Part shown: positions 49,426-63,891 of the stretch, in pieces
How the letters are laid out: the number at the start of each line of letters is the position of its first letter
Numbering within the stretch: position 1 is the stretch's first letter
Assembly: GCF_901709675.1 (NCBI RefSeq)
Contig: NC_051095.1
Span: 11,981,956 to 12,045,955, forward strand
Length of the DNA stretch: 64,000 nt
Direction: 5' to 3'
DNA from: Syngnathus acus
Lineage: Eukaryota; Chordata; Actinopteri; Syngnathiformes; Syngnathidae
Notes under the pieces: model-generated
The model's database searches: none
Seen by the model: only the letters and a program-made list of their open reading frames with translations
Told to the model about the DNA's origin: nothing
Translations under genes and position numbers: made by a program

Positions 49426-49550
49426 CATCCATCTACCCATTTCCTTTTGTGCTTATTCCTCAGTTGGGTTGCGGCTGAGCCTATCCCAGCTGACTTTGGG
49501 CGTGAGGCGGGGTAAACCCTGGACTGATTGCCAATCAACCACAATCATTC
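49426..49550 (-). repeat. fish retroposon fragment, minus strand
   Basis: CATCCATCTACCCATTTCCT, then GTTGCGGCTGAGCCTATCCC, AGCTGACTTTGGGCGTGAGG, CGGGGTAAACCCTGGACTG and ATTGCCAATCAACC. Same family and orientation as 48832-48940, better preserved. Confidence 0.75.
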
Positions 49551-50199
49551 TCAGTATAATTATGGTAACAACGCCAACTATTGAAATGATATCATAGTCA
49601 TGCAATAATATTGATTTTAGCAGTGACTTCGAAACCTTCTTTTCTGCCTTGCTCAAAGAGATCAAGATTTAGATGTGTTGAAAAACCAGACTAGCTATAA
49701 AAAGTGCCCAAATTATTGTAAAAGTATCAAACAATGTTGAATGTGTACAAAAGAACAGGATAGATGCAGAGTTGAACCTATACTATTCACTGAACAGTGC
49801 TTGAACTTCATTTTGTTTTAATCTAGATGTTGTTTCTTCCAAAAAGGGATAACGGTGAAAGAAATAATGCGGGAGGTTCTCATTCAGTTTCCATTATGTT
49901 GTTTTTCGCTGTTCCAGTTCGATGTTCATCTCCGCTAAACAAGGGGATGGAGCAATTTATGGAAACTGTTTGGAAAATGACAGAAAGTTGTGTCTGACGC
50001 ATCCGGTGTTGCATGTCTAGCAGATATTGTCTCAAGAGAACTCTGGTGTCAACCTTTGCTCTCCTTTTAATTGGAAAAAAAGACCTGCTCCCATAGAACT
50101 GCTTCCATGACCACAGATAAAATCACATAAGCAGATACCATTGTTTGACAGTTAGCAGTAGTGGACTCACTAATGCTATAAGGGAAACAGGTTTTCACT

Positions 50200-50393
50200 T
50201 GTTTAGTGCTTTTCTAACTTGAAGTAACTTGAAGCACTTTAATTCCGTCTCCTTATCCACCCACCGATGACAGAGCATCTGGCGCGACTGGGGTTCAGTA
50301 TCTTGCTCCGTGACACTTTGACATGATCAAGATTATACCAGTGACTCTCAGGTTGAGGGACGACCCTTCTCCCACCTGAGCCATGCCAACCCT
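50200..50393 (-). repeat. tRNA-derived SINE (V-SINE-like), minus strand
   Basis: Read on the minus strand it starts GGCATGGCTCAGGTGGGAGA (an A-box-like head), passes through a degenerate B-box region and the CATGTCAAAGTGTCACGGAG then CAAGATACTGAACCCC box, and ends near an AAGCACTAAAC-type tail. The CAAGTGTC...GCAAGACACTGAACCCC box is diagnostic of fish tRNA-derived SINEs. Polymerase III promoter boxes are worn, so it is likely inactive. Confidence 0.7.
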
Positions 50394-50467
50394 CTATTTT
50401 ATAGCCTAGTGATTTACCCAGCTGAAATCCCATTTAGTGAACGTGGGATTGGTTATCTGACTCTGCA

Positions 50468-50543
50468 TGTGCCCTGTGATTGACTGGACAACCAGACCAC
50501 GGTAGGCTTCGACTTCCTGCAGCCTTGTATAGAAAATGAATGG
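50468..50543 (+). repeat. fish retroposon fragment, plus strand
   Basis: GTGCCCTGTGATTGACTGGA followed by CAACCAG, then a CTTCCTGC box and GAAAATGAATGGAC tail match the 3' portion of the 22725 family, with an internal deletion. Confidence 0.6.
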
Positions 50544-50563
50544 ACAGTTAGCAGTGTCTACCT

Positions 50564-50585
50564 TGTGTGTGTGTGTCCCCCCCCC
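50564..50585. repeat. short (GT)n followed by C9
   Basis: About six GT units directly joined to nine C. Confidence 0.9.
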
Positions 50586-51476
50586 GTGAAATTGCACAGT
50601 ACAGTAAGTAAAAGGCTTTCCCACTCACGTTGCTAATGTTTACAATAATGCCTCTGAATGACCCGTTTAAGCTCTGACCATTGTGTATTACTTATGGACA
50701 CATCAAAATATGGACCATAAGTAACCTAAAACAGCTATGCAACTCGCTTGACACCCTTGAAAAGCAAAGTAATGTAACCTTTGCATTGTCTCGTATCTGA
50801 CATCTGCCTTCTTCAGCTAAGCTTAGAGAGGCATTAAGTCACTATTATAATTGAAATAATAAGCACTTTAAATCCAAAAATGATGTTTTGTCCATTTTAC
50901 CACTTCATCACATTGTTGTAATGTAACCTTGATAGTGAAGGACATGCTTGAGAACTTGGTTGAAGTGTGAAGTGCCTGAGTTGCTTTTTGCACTTCATGT
51001 AGTTGCGAAACCAGCCGAGTGCGTGCACACAAAAAAGTGAGCTAAAGCACTCACTTGAATGCAGAGGCTTTGAGCTCTGGTTGCCCTGCTGAACAAAACG
51101 TGACATGTAGCACTGATGCTTGCTGTGTGTGAGGATTCTTGGTGCTGAGACATTGACCAAAGTGATGCAGGAACACAGGAGACCTCAACTTGAGCTGCAA
51201 GGAATAAACTGGGTGAAAGCTGAGCAGCCTACAGTATATCTACTCAGAAATTGACTAGCAAAGTGAAGCATTCCCTATCAGCGCTGTGGAAGCTAAAATC
51301 TCTTCCCCAGTTGTCATTCATGGGAACACCTAAAACTTTTGTTAGAGAATCAATTCTAAACTCCTGAAGGAAATTCCATTGTCAAGATTATGAGTATGAC
51401 TTCAATATTGAAAATATTGCACAAGTAGTGGCGGTAGCACAGTACTACTAAACAACGAGCCATCCATTAACCATAT

Positions 51477-51580
51477 CTGGGGTACCCAACCACTGATCTG
51501 CGGGCCTGGGACCGGTTTACAGGCCATCCGTGAAACTAGTCTCAAAATACAAATTTGTGTCCGCAACCCTCAACAATTTC
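51477..51580 (+). repeat. hAT-type terminus relic
   Basis: GGGGTACCCAACCACTGATC, GCGGGCCTGGGACCGGTT and GGCCATCCGTGAAACTAG recall the CAGGGGTCCCCAACCAC...CGGACCGGTACCGGTCCG ends of hAT elements. Only one end is visible. Confidence 0.5.
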
Positions 51581-53709
<2,129 letters not shown>

Positions 53710-54149
53710 GTATCCGGACCACTCACTGCCACGCTTTGTTGAGAAAGCTAAGACACGCTGTTGTCCATGGATGTATTTTTTTAATGCCGTAAATACAGTT
53801 GGTGGCGAGGGGTAGGGGTGTCAGACAGCAATAATTGAAACTGATAGCAATTTGAACACAATGACTCAGTGGATTACAGCAATCATCACCCCCATGATCA
53901 GCACAACACCACGGCGTGTACACTGTGTAAGCAAAATTGCGCTGTTGACATCAAACTGTTGTAGCTTTCCTGGCGTGATGCCGCTGTGCCATTGTGTCAC
54001 CCTGAGGCACCCACCAAATTGTGCCAAAGGTGCTGCTGCATGATCCAAAGCCCCTAAATGCTACATTTATACAAAACCCATCCATTTTTAATACTCCCAG
54101 TTAAAGTTAGCTCAAACAAAACATAAAACAAAGAGAATGAAATGTGTAT

Positions 54150-54400
54150 TGAAAATAATCACACCTTAAAAACCGCACCGGACTATAAGATGCAAGTATT
54201 TTATATGAAATGCCCTCATTTCTATTACTTGTATTACCAAAACAAATTTCTTGCAATCTGATAAAAATCATGAAAACCCATAAATAAACTGGACCGGACT
54301 ATAGCATAAACTGCACTATAAACCACATGGTTCAAATTTACGCAAAAAGTAGCTGTAATTTATACAATACGGCTTTTAAAATACAGTAATTTATAATACC
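54150..54400. repeat. degraded MITE related to the TATAAGTCGC family
   Basis: AAAACCGCACCGGACTATAAG near 54169, a second CTGGACCGGACTATAGCATA near 54290, ACTATAAACCACATGGTTCA and GCAAAAAGTAGCTGTAATTT are recognisable but worn versions of the 'ccgcaccggactataagccgcag ... agtagcggcttatagtccgg' arrangement. It is clearly older than the 7.4 and 55.7 kb copies; its boundaries are approximate. Confidence 0.55.
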
Positions 54401-54896
54401 TTATACGTTATATATCATATCATACATTATTTGTAATTTCAAGGTGTATGTTATTTCATCCAGTGTGATTTGTAGGTGAAGTACAGCTGCAAATGAATTA
54501 AGTATGGAATACAAAGTTGACCACATATGGGATTATTTCATAAAGTTTTCAACGTTGGGTCAGGGTGGAAAAAACATCAACTAAATGTACAGTACCACAA
54601 TGTAATGGGATCAGTCATGCTTGCCAATCATTACAACAAATAGACAAACAGCGTTTCTAGGAAAAATTCCATATTTCATTTTCGATTAATTTCTCATTTT
54701 CATGAAGTCAAAACATAATTGCATGCAAGTGAGAGCAAACATCTGTTCCCATCGTTTTCAATAAGCACAAGCTGTCAGGCATGTAATCAGAAAATGGAGC
54801 GCTGTCACTCATATTACTCTTTCAGTCAATGTGCAGGCCATAGATGTGGTGCTTTGGACCTTTGATGCTCATTTCCTTGTGAGAGCTCAGGATGGC

Positions 54897-54912
54897 GGGG
54901 GGGGGGGGGGGG
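54897..54912. repeat. G16 homopolymer
   Basis: Sixteen consecutive G on the plus strand; able to form a G-quadruplex between strands or register slips, and a common sequencing artefact site. Confidence 0.95.
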
Positions 54913-55705
54913 ACTTCCTGCTTTCTGAGTGGGCTTTTAACCACTGATGCTACCCTTTCAGCAAACAGGAAGTAAACTCTGCTTTCTCCCACTTTGAATG
55001 GTGTCTCTGTTTGCTGCGAACATTGCCTCAAATCATCACTATAAACACAATGCATAACCATTTTTGAAATGCTGATATTTGTGAATATTATCATGAGACA
55101 AGTGCATTGCAGTAGCCTCCCTGCTTGATGCTAAGAGATGAAAGCGGCAATGAATTGCTATTACGGATGGAGAGCACTCAGAGGAATGCAATGGGTGGCC
55201 ACTCGGGGGTCAGTTCTGCGCATTCGGCTCCCTGGGGGAGAGAAATCTCAAGCTGAAGCACCACCTGCTTTGATATTGCTTGTAGAGCTTCTATCTTTTG
55301 CTGATGGGCACACACTAGACACGGACAGCACATCGACAAATCAACACAGAATTGGTGTAAGCTATGCAAACTACTGTGGTACTGTATATTACTTTAAATG
55401 GCCTTTGACATACAATGACATGTTGCAGTTAAACCTATTTTTTCATTGGATGTTTATGAGTTTGACATGCATTGTTCAGAGGAGTACAGTGTGTATGATA
55501 AATAATGCTAAAGAACTTTTTTGTCATTGTCAACAAGGTATTGAGTCATTTTATGTTCTAATTTTATAGTCATTTTGAGCTTGACCCTGAATTGATTGTC
55601 CACTCTATCATTATAGGGTAACTACCTACAAGAAAACCACAGATTTTAAACAATCTCCATTGTGTCTTTTTTTAATAGAGGCTACACAAAACACACAAGT
55701 GTGTA

Positions 55706-55876
55706 CCGTAATTTTCGGACTATAAGTCGCGGTTTTTTTTCATAGTTTGGGTGGGGGGGCGACTTATACTCAGGAGCGACTTATATACATATATATGTTT
55801 TTTTTTTCTTTTTTTTGGGCATTTTATGGCTGGTGCGACTTATACTCCGGTGCGACTTATAGTCCGAAAATTACGG
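55706..55876 (-). mobile_element. 171-bp MITE, short form of the 7.4 kb element
   Basis: It carries the same perfect 25-base terminal inverted repeat as 7380-9276 (55706-55730 and 55852-55876), flanked by TA (55704-55705 and 55877-55878). Compared with the long element it is in the opposite orientation: its left part is the reverse complement of the long element's right end (CATAGTTTGGGTGG next to a G run), and its right part is the reverse complement of the long element's left end (TTTTATGGCTGGTGCGACTT). The 1.7 kb interior with the big inverted arms is missing. It encodes nothing. Confidence 0.92.
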
Positions 55877-58379
55877 TATATATAATCTACAGTAGGTAGC
55901 TGCAGATTATATGTATACGCTTGTCTGTTTCGGGTAGTTGGATGCATTCCGCCCTTCGTTATCAAATATCAGTTAAGATCATTTTATTCTTGTTACGTTC
56001 CAGACCATTCCCTCAAAAGAGAAATCTTTAAATACTCTTTTGGCATGTTTCTATGGCATTTATAATAGAAAAAACCTAAAAAAAAAACTAGGCTGTGCTA
56101 AAATACTTTCATTATTCTTTGAAATGTACAGTCTCAAACTAATCAAATATGATGCCATCTAGTGGTAGACAGTGAAAATACCCTATATAGAAAAACTGTA
56201 CTAAAATGATTTAGAGACTAATAGCTATATCCCTATGGGGTACTTTAGTGAAACTTTTTCTTTGAACTTAAACTATCCCTGACTGCATTGTGTGCAAGCT
56301 GCATTAGTGGAATTTTGAAAAGTTGACTGCAAGCCATAACTCACCTCTAATTTTCTGTGGCTCTCATTAGCCAGTGCTCATGTGTGAACAAATAAATGAA
56401 ATGTGTATGCCTGAAATCTCAGTTAGCTGTTCATGCAACAAAAGGGCATTTATTATGTAGCTGTGGCTGAGGGCTCGGCTGGTTTGTTTCTTGAGGCGGG
56501 GGACCGCTGCATCTATGCTCAGAATAATTATCGTCTTCCCCGGGAGTAACCACATCACTTCACGTGTTATTTCAGCATTTCAAGGTGGGTAAACACCAGT
56601 GATGCATGGACAAGTAGGTTTGTTGACAGCATTATATTCCACAAGTATTTAAGCAAATTAAAAGCATGACAACACACACTACTAAAAGATTAAAGTACGC
56701 AGGGTGGCCTAAAATAACCTGCAAGCTCATCTGCGATGAATTTTTGTTCACACAAAGAGACTGAGTGTGTTTGGTCTAGCCAATAGCTCATTATTTAAGA
56801 AAATAAATATTATTATAGAGTGAAGGTACCTCCAGAAATTTTCGTGGCCTTGAAAAAAGATGGATGAGATGAGACAATAAGACCTGGAAGGCGATATTGT
56901 GGAGGCGTATCATCTCTCACTTTAACATCCTGCCATGACGTTTGCTGTGATCGTTTTCGAATGGAGGTTAATGCCTTTGCTATACATTCTACAGAAGAGT
57001 TATTTAATATGCCAAACCTGCCCCTAAAAATGCTGCTGAGTGCAGTGTTCTACTAAATTTCAGTAGTGGCTAAACATAAAACTATAAAGTTAATCGTACG
57101 TACTTTGCATAGAATGACAGCACTTTTCATAATAGAGGCTAAATTAAATGATCAGTATGTACTTGAAAGGAAATTCGATTTTGCAAAAGTACAAACTTTA
57201 TTTTTGCTTTGACTTGTAAATGCAGACTTTTATGAACTCAACTTCATAATAAGCAGAACTTTGGCAATAAAAAAGTGAAAATTTCAAAAAGGAAACTGTT
57301 TGACACGCCCTAGTTGAAATTTATTGTCAAACTAAAAATGTAAAATAAAATAAAAACATACACATTCAATTTCACTCCGCTAGATTAATGTTGATGTTAA
57401 ATTATATCCGTGTTGCGCTGCTACAACCGCTTGAGGAACATGCTGAACACAATTGGTGCAGCACCAAAATGTAGACAAGACAAGATAAAGCCGTCACAGT
57501 CACATATTCTTGAGCTTTTGTAAAGAACTGACTAATAGTAGTGCTGCACTGATGAGCTGAGAGGCGTTGAGATGACTCAGTCATCCATCTTCCTGTTTTT
57601 TACTTCCCCCAGGTGGCCAGGGAAGGTACAATAGAAAGAGCTGCAAAATGGCCATTCAACTGATACAGTGAGAAAAAAAAGTTTATTTCTTTACTCTACT
57701 GTACAGGGTTTGCCAAATTCTTAATTTTCAAAATTAGTTTTAATTTAATTTTTTCAAATGTCATTTTTGAATAAAGTCAGTCTTCATAACGTGCACAGAT
57801 GAAAGAAAGCATTCTAGTGCAGAGACTTGTGATTTTGCAAAAAATAAAGCTAACACATAATCATCGCAGTGTAATTTCTAGTCAGTCGTGCTTGCGGGAC
57901 ACCGACCCGTCCAGTTAAGTAGCAATAATGGTTGAGAATAAATTTCACCCACTGCTGTGCAAATTGGAAAGACAACAGGTGGAAAGCAGTAAGCAAGACC
58001 ACCTCTATTAAGGAATTGTTTTGCAGACCATTAACCTATCCTAATCTTTTCTGGCTAATTTCTGCCCGGTTTAAATATTTTTCGGTGATCTTGCAGTTAG
58101 TGATCACATGAGGTGGTATCTGCATCTCATCATAGCACACTCTCCCATACGTGTCATGGCCTGAGAGTTTGCCATGACTTGCAGCACCATGTCGAGAGTG
58201 TGGAATAAATTCCAGGAGGAAGATCAGTGTACTAGGAGAGGTAGAAGGGAAGACAACAGCATCAAGAAAGCTCCTCTGTGAGGAGATCATTCATCGTCGC
58301 ATCAGGAGTAGTTTCAGGAAGTGCATACCAACACAGCATTTTTTTTGTGTGTGTACTGGAACACAGCAATAACTCATTT
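55877..58379. other. non-coding stretch, no gene seen
   Basis: AT-rich DNA. A TGCCATCTAGTGGTAGACA motif at about 56152-56170 is a common repeat-associated word but too short to classify. The 58036-58290 minus frame (84 codons) has no recognised domain. Confidence 0.5.
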
Positions 58380-58590
58380 GCATCAAAAATACCCAAAATT
58401 TGGTCAAAATTTGACCGATGGAGTTTCGGGATTATTTACTCTAAAATGTTTTGTAACATTTTTTTATTCAAAACAGCCCATTTAGGGGATTTTTACTTGT
58501 ACAAAAGAACCCAATTTTGGGTGTTATGTGGGTTATTCATTTGACCCAAATTTTTGGGCCTTTTTCTTGGGTTATTTCTCACCCAACTCA
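58380..58590. repeat. AACCCAAAA-type inverted-motif repeat, second cluster
   Basis: ATACCCAAAATTTGGTCAAA, AACCCAATTTTGGGTGTTAT, GGGTTATTCATTTGACCCAA and TTGGGTTATTTCTCACCCAA: several short inverted pairs of the kind seen at 19321-19660. Ends not resolved. Confidence 0.55.
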
Positions 58591-60966
58591 TCTTTGACTC
58601 TATGAGAGAGATTAACCTGAGATCCTATTTTTACACATTAATTTTCAGTATTAATCTGACTGTGGTCATCAGCGGGTTCATAGTTATGTTCTGTTAATTT
58701 GGTCTCAATATATTACTATCAATTTATTTTGTCTAGAAATGTGTATTGGTATTTGTAGAAAAATGCTGGTGGCTGACTTGCAAAAAAAAATAAAAAAATC
58801 CATTATTAGTACATCAAACACGTGCAGATTTGTTCAATACATAAACATAAATGTGAATAATGCACTGGTTCACCCAACCAGATTTGATCCAGAAATATTT
58901 TTTGGACACCTGTCAATTCAATTTGATTATCACTGAGTGCTTTTTGTTTTTGTTTGCAGCTGTGTAGCATTTAGTTTGTGGCTGAGATCTTTGTGTCGTG
59001 CGTTCACAAACAAGAATCACATTACCATCTAATCTCCCGCTCTAAGAAGCAAAGCCAGATGATGATGTGAAGATTTTTACTTCCCAACTGTTTTCAAATT
59101 TAGAGATTAAGATCCCCGTCTGGGTTAATCCTGTCCTATGCACTTTTTTGTGATTTGACGCCTAGGGGGGGATCGACACAGCAGCAGGGAATGTTCACTG
59201 CAGCTTTTTAATGTGTTTAGAGGTACTGTAACACCATTTTAAGGCATTAATACTCAAGAAAAAAATCACTAAATAATCAATACATGTCTCATTTAAAAAA
59301 AAATAAAAAACTTGCAGTCGGGCATTTTTGGCACACTTGGCACAACACTTGTCACCAGAAACAGATTATTTGTGACAGGTTATATATTCACTTATATCTA
59401 AATTCCACTGATTTACTTTGCAATAGTTAAAGGCATGTATCTCGTTGGAGTGGCTTTATACGTATCGTTATATTGGCCTCAGTGATGGAGTAGCACATCC
59501 CTTATGTCCACTTTGAGTGCCTAATGTAGAAATCCGAGGTTGCACTTACATTTACAGGGATGCCCATTCTGCTGAAAAATAGTCCAGTTGCAACATAATA
59601 TTGCGCTTGACTTCGACTTTCGTACTAAATGTTTATGCTCTTGTGGTCTCTTAAGATGCCGGGGAGTGAGTCAACACTTTTGTTTATTGTTGTGGTCATT
59701 GGCCTTACACTTTGCAAGAAAGGAAATGTGTATGAAATCCCATGGTATGAACTGATGTGCATCCAGGTTTCTTTAGATACACTGGACAGGAAAAGAGAAA
59801 ACAAGAAGCAATAACCTAACACACGAAATCAAGTTTGCTGAGCGCCCATTATGCCAATGTAATTACATGCTAATTGAACTTAATCCGAGTTGATACATGC
59901 ATCCTATTGTGTCCTGCTGGGCTGGATGACAAAACCCTTTAAGCCAGTTAGAACAGCACAAGCCCATTCTTGTTATTACTGCTTTGCGATGATATGAATG
60001 GACTGCATGGACACGCACGCTTGTGAATATTGTAAATTGAAGATAGTGAGCGTGCTGACTATAATCTTGATTTAGTTGCCTTGAATGGCCTGCATGGACT
60101 ATGATATTAAATTTGTACACACACCTGTTCATTTACCAAGTTTTTGACCTAAGTACCTATATTTTGTCCACCTTTTAATGTGACATAAAAACAGGTATTT
60201 GAACAAGGCTGTGCAGACTGTAGGAAACATCTGAATAGCTATTGTGACTTTGCTCATATTGTAATGTACCTTGTTGCTGACCTTCAGTTTACATTTATGT
60301 GGAAATTATAGGCATTGAAGTAACATCTGTCTAATAGTAAAATTGGATAATGGTGGATGCATGAGGTTGTTTGGCGAAATGTTTCTTTATGCCGGTGTGA
60401 CCTTTTCTGGAGTCCTCAGGAAATCTTGTTTTTCGGGGTCATTAGTCACAGAGGAGCAGTTGGAAAACATGTTTGTTTTGTTACTTGACAATATTTGTTT
60501 ATATTTGTAGAAATGAAATAGCAGTTTGGATTCACCCTGATGATCACTTGGTCAACTTAAACACTCAAAAAGAAATGTCCTCCTTTATTCTTCCCAGGAT
60601 AAACAGCATTGTATTTGTAATTACAGTAACATTTCCACTAAGAGGAAGGAATGTTCACAACTTAAGTAGGGAACAATTAGTTCCATCCCTAACTGCAATG
60701 CAATTATTGGTAGAAACCATTCCCATTGTGACACAACAGTAAAAATTGTATATTTGAATTAACAACAGATATCCTCATGTTTAGAACCTGAATTTCTACA
60801 GGGCACACATTTCCTAAATATTTTATTTTTTAAATCTACATTTGAATGAAATGCCTAATAACTGCCTGAAAATAAAAATAGGAAACGTAATTGCATTTAT
60901 TGAGCTAACCATTTTTGTTCTTATTATGAACTACATAGTAAGAAATATTTTTAAATGGTACTTGAA
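58591..60966. other. non-coding stretch, no gene seen
   Basis: AT-rich unique-looking DNA; no frame with a recognisable domain. Confidence 0.5.
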
Positions 60967-61020
60967 ATTCCTTGTTTGGTATGCACAAACCTGGCCAGTA
61001 AAGCTGATTCTGATTCTGAC
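60967..61020 (+). repeat. LINE-type 3' tail
   Basis: TTGTTTGGTATGCACAAACC, TGGCCAGTAAAGCTGATTCT and a repeated GATTCT end. This GGCCAATAAAGCTGATTCTGATTCTGA pattern is a common 3' end of fish LINE copies, here 5'-truncated to its tail. Confidence 0.6.
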
Positions 61021-63565
61021 ATAAACAGTTCTGTCATAGCTAACTTATTAGTACAATTTTCCTATTTTTAGGCACTATGGTAATGTTCAAACAGTTGACA
61101 CCGCTATTAGCAGAGGATAGGGACCAAGCTGACCCCAAATAGCGAAAATCTGCATATAATTACCGGCCCTTGAAATGCATTGGAGGTGGCGAGGGTGTAC
61201 TGTAATTATGGGTATTATGGTGGTACTCGGAGCGATCACACTTTTGTTAGGTCGCATTTGGTGTAAAAGATTTGACTGGTCTAGTTGATACTGTATATGT
61301 TGTGAAAATGCGCTCTGACTCCAAAAATGTGGGGATTTTATGGCTATAATTTGGATCTGCGTGTGTGTCATATATGCTTGAGTGCCCAGTGATTTTATGG
61401 TGATGCTCATTAGGCTGGAAAGTAATCCAGTTCAAACTTAAATTATGTTCATTTTTTCCACAATTTCCTATTAAATTCACATGGGACCACATTGATACTT
61501 TCTTCTTCATTTCCTCTTTCAATGCTTCCTATTTAATCATATTATATTGTGGCTTGTAATATCACACATTTTTAGACTATCATCTAAATTACCTCTCAGT
61601 GAGATGATGGGTGGTTTAATTTGGAACGTGTTTCATCAAGATCGTGTAATAACCTTTTTGTTTGTCTTAACTGATTAATAAGCTCTGCGCGAGTTCACAA
61701 CATTCACATGTTTCAATGTCAACATCTGACTACAGAGCAGCCGGAATGCGTATGTAAATGAGCCGCCCCCCCTTTTTTTTTTTACATATTTCCATTGCAT
61801 CACACATTCTACACACCGCATGCACTCATCAATGGCGGCAGCCAAAGAATATGTAGCGATGCCTAGCGAATTCCTCTGCTGTCAGTGTTGAAGGTATCAT
61901 AGTAGGGGGTCTTTCTAATTAAACCTCTGGCCAAATCAAGACAGTGGGAGATGCTGCGAGTGCTGCAAAGTGGCATCAAATCCTCCAGCTGCTTAAAATG
62001 TGGCCTCTATTCAAGGTGGTGTTTGAGGAAAAAAAAATCCTTCATTTTCCTACGTGTCGCTTCTATTCCCTTGCATCCTCTCCTTCCTTATCCATATTTC
62101 ATGTAGAGGCGCAGAGGTGCGAGATTGTGTGAAAGTAATCCACTTCTGGATATTTAGTCCAAGATTAAAATCACTCGCCTCACTGCCTATAGTTCTGTTC
62201 CTATTGATTGCCTCTGCACGAATGTACGTAAATCAAGGATGTACAGAATATTTTCCCCAAGACTTTTTCACATTATATCAGTGTGGATTCAGCACAATGA
62301 AGACATCCAGAGGAAGTGGGTTTCCTTTATGTGGCACAAAAGAAAAAATACAGAGCAGAAATTCAACAGTATCATAACTTGTTTAAATTTTAATGTGACT
62401 GTAATATGAAAATGTAAAATTTTAATTGCTGCTATAGCATGTGTAATAATATTATGTTTAATAATATTAATAGTTTGCCGTGAAAGCAAAATCCTGTTTA
62501 TTGGCGACTTGAAACAAACCTACACAAATAATTAGTGAGGCGTCCTTTAAACGCAAATAGCAAATCACAGTGTCTCATAAACTGTTGTTGTGAGAGTGGA
62601 CCGTTGAAAACATTTCATTTCACTGTGCATCAGAAATAATTGGAAATGATAATTATCAGGAGCACTTTCCTCCTGTTGTGCATGATGTTACAACAATAAT
62701 GTTAGTACTATTATCGTGGAACCAAAAAAAGTGCTCTTGCTAATGAAAAGGTCAATTTAAAATCATAAAACAACACAGGAGTAGAGACAGGAGTCAACTG
62801 AGTAGAACTATAGTATGATAGTATATCTGGATTATGAATACAAAACCTTGAAATGGATTGTATCACATGAGTCATTAGTATGAATGAATTTAGATTAATT
62901 CAACTCGCAATTTACAAACTCAGATGTAAGTAATTGATCTATTTTTATCTTAAGGCACCACTGTGTTTCTTAAGGTTATTCAAGTCAACCAGAGTACTGG
63001 ATTGAACTTTGTTTGACGTTTAATGTGACACAAATTTGACCCATTAACCATAAAATAAAGAGGCTATTCCAATATATAAACATTTGAAAAATAATAACAA
63101 TAAATGTACACATATATTTATACATACCGTACATACCTAAGTTATTGTGACTAATGGAAACTAATGGAATAACAGTCTAAAACTGGAAAAAAAAAAAAGA
63201 CTTAAAAAAAAAGAAAACTAAAGTATATTTAATATTTATAAAACTAACTATAATTATAATGCTAATGTCCTTTTTTGTCATGTTTGTAAATTATTTTCAG
63301 ACATGAGGTTTCATGTTTATTTTGAATGTATTTATTTTGTTTTTACTGTTCGACCATACAAAGGGAAACAAATTTGGGCATTGTAGTTTAATTTGTCACA
63401 CAATACCTTTAGTGCCTTTTGTTTAATCAATTAATTAATCAATTCATTCATTCATTAAACACTCTAACCCTGATACATACTGTAGCTTTACATATCTTGA
63501 ACAATGGCTGTTGACTCTTCTACAAATAAAATCATTAAGCTTGATGAAGTGCAGTTTGAATTCAT
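61021..63565. other. non-coding stretch, no gene seen
   Basis: AT-rich DNA with small TTAA/ATTC-type runs near 63425-63458. No gene recognised. Confidence 0.5.
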
Positions 63566-63891
63566 GACCAGCTCAGTGGCCTAGTGGTAGAGTGTCCGCC
63601 CTGAGACTGGAAGGTTGTGGGTTCAAACCCCGGCCGGGTCATACCAAAGACTATAAAAATGGGACCCATTGCCTCCCTGCTTGGCACTCAGCATTAAGGG
63701 TTGGAATTGGGGGGTTAGATCACCAACTGATTCCCGAGCGCGGCACCGCTGCTGCTCACTGCTCCCCTCTCCCCCAGGGGATGGATTAAAATCACACGGG
63801 GATGGGTTAAATGCAGAGGACAAATTTCACCACACCCAGGTGTGTGTGTGACGATCATTGGGACTTTAATCTTTAATCTTTAATCTTTAAT
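63566..63891 (+). repeat. tRNA-derived SINE, near full length
   Basis: A tRNA-like head at about 63566-63640 contains an A box (GGCCTAGTGGTAGAGTG) and a B box (GGTTCAAACCC), the internal promoter of RNA polymerase III. The body follows with GGGACCCATTGCCTCCCTGC, CTCAGCATTAAGGGTTGG, the GCTGCTGCTCACTGCTCCCC box, GGGTTAAATGCAGAGGACAA and TTTCACCACACCCAGGTGTG. It ends in GGGACTTTAA and a short (ATCTTTA)n tail. This is a familiar fish SINE. The first bases pair imperfectly with the CCGGGTC that closes the tRNA-like part. It is the best-preserved retroposon in the window. The short frames across it are not genes. Confidence 0.85.

Noticed and set aside
55138-55569. 143-codon plus frame as a gene
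   Set aside because: No recognisable domain; the first part overlaps GTGGCCACTCGGGGGTCAG, a repeat-like word, and the rest is AT-rich.
63566-63640. Functional tRNA gene
   Set aside because: The acceptor stem pairs imperfectly, the cloverleaf is incomplete, and the sequence continues directly into a SINE body and tail.
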